Below, piece by piece: positions 10,690 through 21,300 of a stretch of 64,000 bases of DNA. The notes beneath the pieces were generated by a model. It made no database searches, had not been told where the DNA came from, and worked only from the letters and a program-made list of their open reading frames with translations. Where the stretch lies: NCBI GenBank assembly GCA_051453625.1, contig JBOZIK010000001.1, positions 47,578,508-47,642,507 of the forward strand, read 5' to 3'. Origin of the DNA: Welwitschia mirabilis. Taxonomy: Eukaryota > Gnetophyta > Gnetopsida > Welwitschiales. The first letter of the stretch is position 1. Each line of letters opens with the position of its first letter. The position numbers and the translations under genes are program-made.

Positions 10690-12345
10690 ATTAAAGCTTA
10701 TTGTGATTTTTTGGAAAGATGAATACATAAAAACATAATCCAAACTCTCAAAGTATGTTACACTTTTGGCATGTTCTACCTACAACTCATTAAGTGATTT
10801 TCTATTGGATGACTACATCTAATGCCTCTTCCCACAAAATGAAAATCAAGTTTTAATATGTAACTATTGCTTGTACCATATACAAAAGTGTGTGATTCAT
10901 TCTCTCTGTTACAACATTCTTTTATGGTGTATTTGGGACTATTCTTTGGTGACATATACCTTTCATATTCTAGTACTTATCAAATTGCTTTAAAACATAC
11001 TCCCCTTTATTATTAGTAACCAAATTCTTAATTTCGCAATCAACATCTCTTTCAACTTGATTCTTACATCATTGAAAGGAAGCAAAGACTTGACACTTAT
11101 ACATAAAATGAATTTACAACACTTTCCTAAAATAATCATTAATAAAAGTAAAAAAATAATGGTTACCTCTTAATGTTTTAATTAATAGTTATCTACACAC
11201 ATTAGAGTGCACTAACTCCAACTTCTTTGTGAATTTATTATTGTTCCTCTAAAATGGCTATCTCATGGTCTTAGTTGCTATGCATGAACCACACTCTAGA
11301 ATCTTCACCTTTAGATCACTAGAAACTCCTCTAACAGGGATTCCTCTAAATACTCTTTGGATTATGAATTATTACAACCATAAACTAAAATACCTATTTT
11401 AGATTATTAAAGACATTCTTTTCCATTCTTAGCATGTTAATGCTTTGCCATTTAAGTATATTAGCTTTTCTTTAATTAATTTGTGTTGTAGATCTTATCC
11501 TTATTGGTAGCCCTTAATTTTTCATTTGTTATTGCCATCATGATATCGAAGCATTTCCAAACCAATGAAAATAGATTCTACTTTAGTATGAGAATATACA
11601 AAACATCGCTTAATTGTAATCCAACTAATCTATTTAATGGTTTCACCAATACTATTTTAATACTCAAAACTAGTGTGAAATTTTATCTTCAATTTTAACT
11701 ATGCTTTGGAATGTCTACTTTAACTTATAGAACAAATGCTTTTTCAAAATCACATGGTGAATTGTTCTGTAATCTATTATCCAACATCCTATTGTAGTAG
11801 CTATAATTAAATTTAAATAACTTGTTATACTTACATGATCTCCAACCAGATTAACACCATCTCATTCTTTAAAAGATCCTCTTAGTACTACTTCTTCACA
11901 TCTGTCTTCCATGAATATGATATGGGATGTTAACTCTTTATCATTATTAGAAGATTCTAATGCTTCTGTATTGTTCTCCACTTGATGTTTTTAAGATCTC
12001 ATTTGAACTCATAGGAAAATTTACACTAAACTGCATTGTGGTAATGCATCCAATAGATCTTATACTCTTATTTATCTTTTATGTTTTTTCTACATCTATC
12101 TTCTTGGTGCTACTTATTTTGATTGCCTTCTTTATCCTATTTTTTTGGTCTTAGTGTGTTTACTTATGTGCTATTTTTCTTTTGACTTTGTTTTTTACTA
12201 CCTCCATTTATCTAGCTTTATCTTTTATAAAATTGGTTCCCATGTCCTTCAACTGATGTGCATGATATCGCTTATGAAGACTCACTAAGATATTAGCTAG
12301 CATTTTAAGATTCATGGTCTCCAATATAATGATATCATTCTACAG
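10690..12345 (-). pseudogene. Minus-strand copia gag-protease-integrase relic
   Basis: Read from high to low coordinates. Gag appears near 12,300 ('METMNLKMLANILVSL'-like, then 'YHAHQLKDMGTNFIKDKAR'). The protease appears near 11,775 as 'CWIIDYRTIHHV', a decayed W-I-I-D-S-G-A-T-x-H. The pre-integrase zinc region appears near 11,290 ('LECGSCIATKT', 'LELVHSNVCR'), and the integrase core near 11,150 ('HYFFTFINDYFRKV'). Order and spacing fit copia. Every part has stops. The element ends where the SIRE-like tail begins near 12,360. RT was not found on this side. Confidence 0.7.
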
Positions 12346-12359
12346 TTTCATTATGTTTT

Positions 12360-12807
12360 TTTAGATTGTGCATAAACAAACTTGTCACATTTAAAAGCAC
12401 AAAAATGTTGTATATTCTAAATACTCTAAATGTGTATCAAATTTTGGCTTATCTTTTTTTTATCATTTGGTATCAACATAGGGGGAGAAAAATTCTTAAT
12501 ACTTCTGGCCGTATATCTAAGTTTTATATTTATTTATCATTGATGTCAAAGGAGAAGAGAAGATGTAGTGTTTTTTAAAAATTTTCAAAGTACTATTTTG
12601 AAGTATTTAATCAAAGGGGAAGAGAATAAGGGGATAAAATGATTGTTTCAGAAATGTTTTACTCTTTTGATTAAATGATTATATGCCTTGATGTAAGGGG
12701 GAGTCTTGATTTTAATATGTGCTTAAAATTATTTGATACATGAGATTAAAATTTTTCAAATTTTTGAAATCACTTATTTGTTTGCTATCAATGTCAAAGG
12801 AGGATAT
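12360..12807 (+). mobile_element. SIRE-like copia 3' internal region with polypurine tract (copy 1)
   Basis: Non-coding sequence that matches 41,640-42,084, which precedes the 3' LTR of the large element: 'tgtgtatcaaattttggctt', 'tatcatttggtat', 'tgatgtcaaagg.gaagagaag'. Several 'aaggggga' purine blocks occur, and the final one, 'aaaggagga' at 12,797-12,805, abuts the LTR. The coding part of this copy is missing. Confidence 0.8.
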
Positions 12808-13584
12808 TGTTAGATTATATTTGCCAATTGATGTCAAACTAATATCTCTTGTGTAGTGCAAAATATTATATCTAATATTCACATGATATTGAGTTTTGCA
12901 GGTGAAATAATTAAATAAAAAATGTACTAAAAATCTACTAAGTAATGTTAACCTTCATAGGAGTCAACCAGATCCTAAAGGAGTCGACCACACCTGAAGT
13001 TATCACAAGAAAAATGGACTAAATCCAGAGGGGTCGATTGGATCCTAAAGGTATTAACTGCATTTAAAGCTATCACAACAAAAATGGACTAAACCCAGAG
13101 GGGTCAACTAGATTTTCATGGGGTCAACCAGACTTGAGGAACTAACATGTACTAGTCCCAGACTAAGAGGAAAGGGGTCAACTAGATTTTAATGGGGTTG
13201 ATCGGACCTGAGAAGCTAACAGATCATAGATCCAGATCAAGAGGCAAGGGGTTGACCAGACCCAAGATGGGGTCAACCGAACTCTCATGAGGTTGATCAA
13301 ATTTTTGTGGGGTCGACCAGACGACATGGAAAAGTAAAATATCTAAATGTTATGTATCCATTACATAGCTGTTACTTAATCATTTTCTAGCTGTTTATAG
13401 TTATTGGAGGTGCAATTCATTTGTAATAAACCTTAGTAGCCCTTCATTATAAATAGATATGCTATTTTTGACCTAGAGATTATTTTGGCATTATTTGTAT
13501 TTAGCATAATCATTGTGGATCTAAAAGATCAGGTTGTACTTTCATTGGTGTATCATTGTATTGCTTCACATCTGATTTAGAAGA
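12808..13584 (+). mobile_element. SIRE-like 3' LTR, copy 1 (cut by gap)
   Basis: It begins TGTTAGATTATATTTGCC right after the purine tract. It is collinear with the LTRs at 14,865, 34,521 and 42,085. It holds a degenerate array of GGGGTCGACCAGA-like units at about 12,955-13,325, then 'attcatttgtaataaacc' and 'ttataaatag'. It stops at the gap, roughly 60 per cent of the way through the LTR. Confidence 0.85.
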
Positions 13585-13684
13585 NNNNNNNNNNNNNNNN
13601 NNNNNNNNNNNNNNNNNNNNNNNNNNNNNNNNNNNNNNNNNNNNNNNNNNNNNNNNNNNNNNNNNNNNNNNNNNNNNNNNNNNN
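13585..13684. other. Assembly gap (100 N)
   Basis: A standard-size gap. The left flank is mid-LTR; the right flank is the RNase H end of another SIRE-like copy. Confidence 0.99.
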
Positions 13685-13948
13685 TTAAGAGATTTTAGAA
13701 TATATTTTAAACAAGTCCCTATTTTTTGTGATAATACCAGGGATATTAATATTTCTAAAAATTTGGTTTAGCATTCAAGAATGAAGCATATTAAACTTAG
13801 ACACCATTTTCTTTGTGATCAAGTTAAAAAAGATCATATATCTATGAATTTTATTTCTATAGATCAATAATTAGTAGATATCTTTACTAAACCCCTAAAT
13901 TTTGATGCTTTTATTTGTCTTAGACACGAACTTGGGGTTTTTTCTTAG
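13685..13948 (+). pseudogene. SIRE-like RNase H C-terminus (copy 2)
   Basis: It reads 'FKQVPIFCDNTRDINISKNL', a stop, then 'HSRMKHIKLRHHFLCDQV', 'ISMNFISID', 'LVDIFTKPLNF' and 'LRHELGVFS'. This is the C-terminal RNase H of copia pol and matches 40,915-41,165. It was reached from outside the gap, so the rest of pol is not present. Confidence 0.85.
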
Positions 13949-14864
13949 TCCTATCATTAAGTGTAGGGCAGTCAACCAAACATTGTATTCGGTCGACCAG
14001 TATAGGTTGGTTGATCAGTTTTTTACTTGGTCACCTAGTTTATTAAGAAGTTCTGTAGTAGCAGCAGCAACAGAACAAAAGACAACTATATCTTTTATCA
14101 TCTGATTTATTCTTTTGTTGTTTACATTAAATTTTTGAATATTTTGATAAATTATCTTATCTTATTCATGTGTGAACATTTTTGCATTTAAACATCATCA
14201 TCTCATGTGACATATTTTGTTTAATTTAAATAGTAATATTGTTATTTTATGTTACTTAATTATTACATTATATTGGTATTTTTAAGCTTGATATGTTTGA
14301 AAAAGAATCTCAATTAGAAATAAGTTAAATTTTTTTATGGAAATCTAATTATTGAATGTTTTCTAATCATATTTTTTCATTATCATTTAGTATTGTATTC
14401 TCAAAGAGTATCATTTAAATGTGTAATTCATAAGTGTTTTGATCATCATTTTTGATAAAATTGTATTTTCTCAAATTTGTGCATATTCAAAAATTTTATC
14501 TATTCAAAATGCCTAAAAGTGATTCAAAATTTTGTTTATCATTTGGTACCAACATAGGAGAATAGAATATGATTAATATTTATAGCCGTTTATCTAAATT
14601 TTATATTTATTTGCTATTGATGTAAAAGGGGGAGAGAGAATGGTAGTATGCTTACAAAAGTTTTTCTTAAGATATTAAGATATTAGGCTTTCAAATGTTT
14701 ATATTTTTTAGTCAAAGGAAGAGAAATGATTGTATTTTACTCTTTGATTGAATGTATATTTGCCTTGATGTAAGGGGGAGTTTTAATTTTTAAATATATA
14801 CTTAAAAGTATGTGGTGAATGAGCTTAAATTATTTAAATTTTTGAAATCACTAAATTATTTACT
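13949..14864 (+). mobile_element. SIRE-like 3' internal non-coding region (copy 2)
   Basis: Collinear with 41,166-42,084. It includes two GTCGACC-type motifs at about 13,970-14,030, a 'gtagcagcagcaacag' run and several 'aagggggag' purine blocks. About 30 bases at the polypurine tract and LTR start are deleted, near 14,860. Confidence 0.75.
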
Positions 14865-16106
14865 GATTATATTTGCCAATTGATGTCAAAATAATTTCTC
14901 TTGTGTAGTATAAATTATTACATATTGTGTGCAGATGAGATTGATTTTTGTAGGTGAAAGAATTGGATCAAAATGCATTAAAAAGACTACTCAGTTATGT
15001 TTACCTCTAGTGGGGGTCGACCAGTTTCTAAAGGGGTCAAATGCACCTAAAGAAGTCGCAAAGAAATAAATTAAACCCAGAGGGGTCAACTAAATTCTTA
15101 AGGGTTTAAATGACCTGCGATCTTAAGAACTAGTTTCCCTAAACCAAATGGAAAGGAGTCGACTGAATATTCATGGGGTTGATCAGATTTGAGAAACTAA
15201 TAGGTAATAGTTCCAAATCAAGAGGAAAGGGGTCCACCAGATTTTCATGGAATTGACCGGATCTTTATGGGGTCGACCAGATGGTGCAAAAAAGTAAAAG
15301 TTGTAAACATTATGTATCTGTTACCTAGCCGTTTTCTAGCTATTTATAGCTATTGGAGGCATAATTCATTTATAATAAACCTTAGTAATCCTTTATTATA
15401 AATAGCTAGACAATATTTTACCTAGAGATCTTTTTGACACCATTAAAATTCGGTATCACTATTATGGATCTAAAAGATCAGACTACATTTTTCATTGGCA
15501 CATAATTGAATTGATTCATATCTAATTAAAGAGATCTATACTTAGCAAAAGAACTAATCTCAGAATCAGATCTAAGAGCTTCATCATTATGATCTATTGG
15601 AGAAGAGCTCCATTTATTATACTGCTATAGAATGTGTGATATCTGAGTAATCAAGGCATCATTACATCACATCCATTGTCTTCAAAGGTTGAGACTTATC
15701 CTACAAAAGTTCATTATTAAGGTTGAGACTTAACCTATAAAAGTACATTATTAAGGTTGAAACTTAACCTGTAAAAGTCCACTTGTAAGGGTTACAGATG
15801 AACCTGGGAAAACCTGTGGAGTAACAGAGATCTAAGACAAAGCTTGGGAGAAGCTGATCATTAAGAGTGGAGTAGGGGAGTTCCCGAACCACTATAAATC
15901 TAGCATGCATCACAAATGGTAGTTTATGCTTTTCTATTTTTTGATTCTTTACTTTTAATTTCCATTTTATTTTTGTATGCATAATTCTTGATTTCATTAT
16001 TTTCATATGTAAACTGTCCTTAGATAGATTTAATTTTATTTTGGATATAAGTTTGTAAAAGAACCTATTCACCCCCCCTCCCCATCTAGGATTCTCGATC
16101 CTATCA
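14865..16106 (+). mobile_element. SIRE-like 3' LTR, copy 2
   Basis: An almost complete LTR of about 1.24 kb, lacking its first few bases. It carries the GTCGACC-like array at about 15,015-15,300 and a long stretch shared with the other LTRs ('gagcttcatcattatgatct', 'ggttgagacttaacct', 'agagtggagtaggggagttc'). It ends 'cccccctccccatctaggattctcgatcctatca' (given here as a motif of two parts around 16,068-16,106). 'ttataaatag' near 15,395 may be its TATA region. No target-site duplication can be tested because the 5' end is lost. Confidence 0.85.
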
Positions 16107-17300
16107 TATTGTAGATTGAATGTTACATGTAAATGATATTTTCTCTTATTGAAAGGATTTAGAAGATTATTTTCAAAGAAGGAAGTAAATATTTATTATT
16201 CCTTATAAATCTTAATTACATAAAAGTTTGAGATCAAAAATGAAATTCTTGAAGATTTGTCTTAAAAGAAGGATGCAAAACCTTATCTAAAAGGTGTTTT
16301 TATGTAGTTTGAAGGTAGTTTTTGTAGTAGTTACATGAGAGATGTCTCCAAAAGATCATAAACATCTTTTATCTTTGAAAAAGATGTCTTTCAAACTCAT
16401 AGAAACATCTAAGAACTACATATATACCTTTAGAAGGTAAAGTCATCTACTTTGAATAGGAGGACTTGCATGAAAGATGTCTTTCAAACCAAAGATATGT
16501 CTAATAAGTATAGATACATCTACAAAATCCATAGATGTTTATTATTAAATAACTTAACTTTCAAGAGAGGACTTCTTCAGCATTGAAGCATCTATAAGTC
16601 TCAAATAGATCTTCAAAACTACAAAGACGTCTTCTATCAATGGGTCTCATTCTATGAAGGAACCTTTAATAGTAGAGATGTCTATGCATGATAAAGATGT
16701 CTTTAATACTAGTGAAATCTATAGTTGATCCACCAAGATTCTACTAACATAATATTAATGAGTGCATATGTAAGGAGTCGTCAAAACAAAAAGTCAACAT
16801 AAGAGAAATAGCTAGATTTAATCCTATAATAAGGTTAGCTAGAGGGAAAAAAAAGTAAAGAAACTAAAACAAAGTTTTAGAATTTATTAAGACTTGTTTG
16901 ATTTAATTCTAGGTAGAATTTTAGCTTTATTGCAACTAGAAGCATATTGTAACTCTTGTAATGAGCTTATACTAAAGGAGAATATGCTTTCAAGTAATGC
17001 CCATTAAGTGTACATAGATTTGAAGAATTTATTTATTCCTTTCCTTCCATCTTAAACACCAAATAATAGTAAGGAGGGATTGCCAAGCATGTCATTTTTC
17101 CTAATTATTAATTATCCATCTCAAAAATTTTAAAAATTTCTTAGTTGACCTTCTTAGAATGGCTATCTTTGAGATGTTGGTAAATTTAAAATTTTAAAAA
17201 AGTTGTTACAAAATCACAAGTTATTATAAGATGATATATTATTTTTTTTTGCAAAGCAAAAAACATGCAACAGATCTATGGTAATTCCCATTTAATTAAG
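16107..17300. other. Unassigned region with AGACGTCT-like motif array
   Basis: No coding motif. From about 16,340 to 16,702 there are at least eight near copies of AGATGTCT or its reverse AGACATCT, with one intact AGACGTCT at 16,625-16,632. The region may be part of an old LTR of another family. Confidence 0.45.
16340..16702. repeat. Degenerate array of palindromic AGACGTCT motifs
   Basis: AGATGTCT occurs at 16,340, 16,382, 16,475, 16,676 and 16,695. Variants such as AAACATCT occur at 16,403, and AGATACATCT near 16,512. AGACGTCT is intact at 16,625. AGACGTCT is its own reverse complement, and the variants differ at the central CpG as expected from C-to-T decay on either strand. Confidence 0.6.
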
Positions 17301-18199
17301 AAGATCTTTAGTTAATTATCTTATCCTATTTTTCTTATTAAAAAATAGCTTAATATTTGAAGTTAAAAGGGATAGTTACCAATTCTTAAAAATAGGTTAT
17401 TAGATACAAAGTGTTGTAGATTTAAGAAGTGGAGTAACTGGAGCCATTTCACTATGGTTTATTGTCTTCTAAATTGAAATGCATTAGAAACCAATCTTTG
17501 ATTTCTTTAAAGCCTCTCCAAATATAAAAAGCATTAATTGGTATTAGATAATCTATAAAACTGATCCCTCCATAGAGATATTTGGATTTCATCACTAATA
17601 TCCAAGGTTTATGCTAAGTGTGCATATGCCATACTAATTTTCCAAGAAGCAATTATGAAAAGTCAATAATTGTTTTCCAATCAAAAAGACAAAAAAGATA
17701 CACAAGCCAACAAGTGCTTAATACTTGATCCTCCCATACTTCTATCTTGGTAGATATCATTCCATGAAAGAGTGTGTAGCTTTCTTTAAACAAAAGAATT
17801 CTAGACAATGCTTCTTTCTGTTTTCTTCAATTTAAGATAAGACCACCATAGATATTTCAAAGTAGCTTATGAGATATATTGGTAGAGTTTGTAAATAGAA
17901 TTTAGCTAGCTAGATTTTTGTCACTTGATATAGAAGTTTTCATTTCCAACCAATTAGTCTGTGATTAAATTTTGATAGAAAGTCATTCTAATAATTTTTA
18001 TTCATTTTGGTATAAAACAATGGAATATCTAGATATTTCATTGGAAGATTATTTACTAATAATTAATAATTCTTTCAAAATTAATTTCCTCATTATGGTC
18101 TATGTAAAAAATAAATTACTTTATTTTTTGATAATTTATTTTGAGTTCCCTTTCTACTAAAAAGTCCTTTAAAATATCTTTTTAGTTCTAAATTTTTTG

Positions 18200-18905
18200 T
18201 AGTTCTTATTTAAAAAAAAGAAAATAATAATTCACAAATTGAATATGGGTGAATAATCCATAATTCAAAATCTAGATTAGTTCGCTTTAAAATACCTTGA
18301 GTGCTAATTTCTTCAAGTAACATTTCAAAACCTTTTAGTGCTATGATAAATAAGTATGGTGCTAAGGGATAACATTGTCTAGGATCATTTGCAAGAGTGA
18401 ATACCTTAGATGTATAATCATTAAATGTGCTTATAAAAAAAGAATGCTTGAGAAGTAGTTTTGGAGATTCCAAATTCAATGGTTGGGGAAATTGAAGACT
18501 TTAAGAGTTTTTTCCATGTAAGATCAAATAACCTTATCAAAATCTTTAATAAGTTTAGCTTAAAAGTAACATTTGAAGTTTTTTAAAGCATAACCAAATG
18601 GATGATTTTCTGCATTAATAAAATATGACTCATGATAGATATACCTCTCATGAAACCTTTTTATTTAGATGAGACTATATAGGATAGATATGTTTAATAT
18701 TAAGTTAGAAATTTATATAACAGTTCATAAATAACTATGCATAAATTAGTTGGTCTATAGTTTGAAATAGAAATTGGATCCACCGTTTTTGGAATCAAAA
18801 GAATCCATGTTTTATTGAAAAAAAAACTATTTTACCATTCAAGTATAATTTTTAAATCATATTGATTAGATCATTATGAATAACCTTTTAGAAGAATTTG
18901 AAAAA
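18200..18905 (-). pseudogene. LINE reverse transcriptase
   Basis: On the minus strand, 'WILLIPKTVDPISISNYRPT' near 18,800 is the canonical L-I-P-K ... S-x-Y-R-P-I-S-L block. 'FMRGISIMSHILLMQ' follows, then 'FKLNLLKILIRLF' (K-L-D-F-x-K-A-F-D block). An 89-codon frame at 18,479-18,210 has 'DPRQCYPLAPYLFIIALKGF', the L-R-Q-G-x-P-L-S-P-Y-L-F block. The FADD catalytic site is not intact: the position reads 'PYSICELLF'. Confidence 0.8.
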
Positions 18906-19599
18906 TTCTATTATAAAGTCATTTAATCCTAGAGTTTTATTACTAGTGAAAGAGTACACTACCTTATGAATTATCTTTCTTATTATTTTCAAGTTAGTTA
19001 AGTGATGTAGTTAGATTTTTATTGAGGTTTTAGAAATAAAGATATCTCTCTTTGATGAGTTTGATTGAGGCCTTATAGGTAAAAGACCTTTTTAGTATTC
19101 TAATTCCATATTCATCATTTGATTTTGATCAATTTTTTGAGTGCCATTATCATCCAATAGATCTTTTATTTGATATTAGAAGCATCTAACTAAAGCATAG
19201 ATGTGAAACATTTGGAATTTTCATCTCTAAAACTTTGTCTATTTTATTTTTTATTGAGTAGTGAAGAAGAGCTTCTCATTTTATTGAATCAGATGGAACT
19301 TTCAAAGAGCATTTATTTATTTTTGCTTGAGGTTTTCTATTTTTCATTTTAATGGAATTGTAGTTTAAATTTGATTGATTTCATTCATCCAATCTTTCTT
19401 TTAACTAGACTATGATTTTTTGTGTTTTGACCAAATCAATGATAATTTTTCTTCAAATTTCTTTCAATTTACAAAATATTCTAAATAAAGCATAGCCTTC
19501 ATAGGGTATCTTCTAAATCACTTTCACTACATCCATAATTTCAGGTTTCCAAAACCATGTTTATTCCCACCTAAAAGTTCTTGGAGACTTTTGTAATTG

Positions 19600-20285
19600 A
19601 CATATGTTAAGCAATAAAGACCAATGATTTGATTAGGCTTTTAGAAGTTTGCAAGCATGATAATCTTGAAATTTACTGAACCATAAGTTAGAGTACATGA
19701 AACAGTCTAATCTACAATAGTATATAGCATCATTTGATTCTATAATTATTCCAAGTATCAGTGTATTTTGGAATAGGAATGTCAATAGAGTCCACTAATT
19801 TAATAGCATTGAAGATAGCCTTAGTTTTTTCGTTCCTCTAGGAATTCCCACCTTTCTTTTCTTATGTAACTAATATATTATTAAAGTCACTAATAATGAG
19901 GAAGGGAAGATGTTGCTACATTAGAAAATAGGCAAAATCTTGCCAAACCTAAACTTTATTTTCCTAAGTCACTAAGGTTTATAGATTGATTAAGAGCTAA
20001 GGACCAAGGAGATCAAAGTGAATCATAGTAAAGATTTTTAAACTATAAATAAAATGAACTAGAGAAAAGCCATTCCAAATTATCCATATACCGCCTAAGC
20101 ATCTCTTTGATTCCTTAACAACAAAGCCACAATTATGCAAGAGCTCTTTCATGGTTTAAATGCCATGTAATACTAAGTTTTAAATCACACCATTGAAATT
20201 TAATGGTGTTTTGTTGTGAGAGGTTATTACAACCCCTTAGATTCCATATGCAAAGCCTTATTATGAAAAGAGAAATGAGGCTCCT
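19600..20285 (-). pseudogene. LINE endonuclease N-terminus
   Basis: The minus strand from about 20,270 reads 'MRLCIWNLRGCNNLSQQNTI', like the W-N-x-R-G-x-N start of APE-type LINE endonucleases, followed by 'GIWIIWNG'-like sequence near 20,070. This enzyme nicks the target DNA. Stops occur throughout. Confidence 0.55.
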
Positions 20286-20299
20286 CCTAGGTACTTATT

Positions 20300-21300
20300 T
20301 ACATTGTTCTTGACTCCTTATCCTATATTCACAACTTTGGTAGCTTTAGTCTCCTCCTTCTCTAAAACAATCTCTCACTTCTCTTTAGCAATTTTGGTGT
20401 TTCACTTTTTTAGAGCTTTTGGTTCTTGAAACTTTGTTTTATCTAAGTCTTGTATCTTTGTAATAAAATGGCTTTTAAATGCCTTATCACTAAAATGCTC
20501 TCAATCTTGCTGCTATTTTGCATCCTCCTTGTCCTCTTGTTCTATATTATTTAGGATTTTATGGTTTTTACTCCTTAGAAATTGTGCCTTAGGTGAAGAT
20601 TATATTTAGTTGATGAGGTTTTAGTTATCTTCCATGTGAGTGGCTATCTTTGATTCCAACTCTTATAACTTAAAAGGCGTTATGAGAAATGCTATTTATT
20701 TAAAAATCATTTCAATGATTGTCATTTAGCTAGATTCCTTTCAAATGGGAAAATCCTTAACTTGATTTGTGTGGAGGCATATTGATAGATCTTTGCATTA
20801 ATTATTTTTAAATTCAACCATATTCCAATATAAAACTTAAATAAAGGGTTTAAGATTAACATGTAGGATTTTAAACAATTAGAAGTTAGCATCCAAAGTT
20901 TTTAAAGTAAGCCATACACCCTCCATCCTTAGATGTCCTGCTAGGTCCATTGGAGATCTTAAGGGATTCAAGGTCAGAAATTCTATTTATTTGCATTGAA
21001 TTCATCTATATTTTCAAAGAATTGTAAGCATTAGACTCATGACTTGAAGTAAAGAAGGCATTTCTAATCCTATAAAGCTCTACTCATAATGTGATATCCC
21101 TAAGACTTTAATAGTTATTTTGTTTTTTAAACATTTAACCTTTGGTTAGACAAACCCATCAAGACCGAGGGAAAAATTCTTTGCCACCCTTCCCATACCT
21201 AGTTCACTAAAGAAAATATTAGATCTAATATTTTGTGGAGAGATTTATATATATTTGCTTCTAAATTAGGTGTAAAGTATCAATCCCTTTTACAAAAGGG
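20300..21300 (-). pseudogene. LINE ORF1-like region
   Basis: On the minus strand near 20,960-20,860, 'LRSPMDLAGHLRMEGVWLTL' precedes 'LDANFLIV'. This resembles the DUF4283 region of plant LINE ORF1, but only weakly. It is placed here mainly because it lies directly upstream of the endonuclease. Confidence 0.35.

Larger units (their letters stand above)
17300..21300 (-). mobile_element. LINE (L1-type) retrotransposon, minus strand, decayed
   Basis: Read from high to low coordinates: an ORF1-like region, then an APE-type endonuclease start near 20,270, then reverse transcriptase at about 18,900-18,200, then an RT C-terminal region to about 17,300. This order is that of plant L1-type LINEs. Boundaries are uncertain. 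I could not find a poly-A tail or target-site duplication. Confidence 0.65.

Noticed and set aside
12955-13325. GTCGACC array considered as a CRISPR-like or satellite array
   Set aside because: Spacing is irregular, units are degenerate, and the array recurs at the same place in four LTRs. It is an LTR component in a plant genome.
15764-16072. 102-codon minus-strand frame in the LTR
   Set aside because: It lies wholly inside a SIRE-like LTR, where coding is not expected, and it is not kept open in sibling LTRs as far as I can follow.
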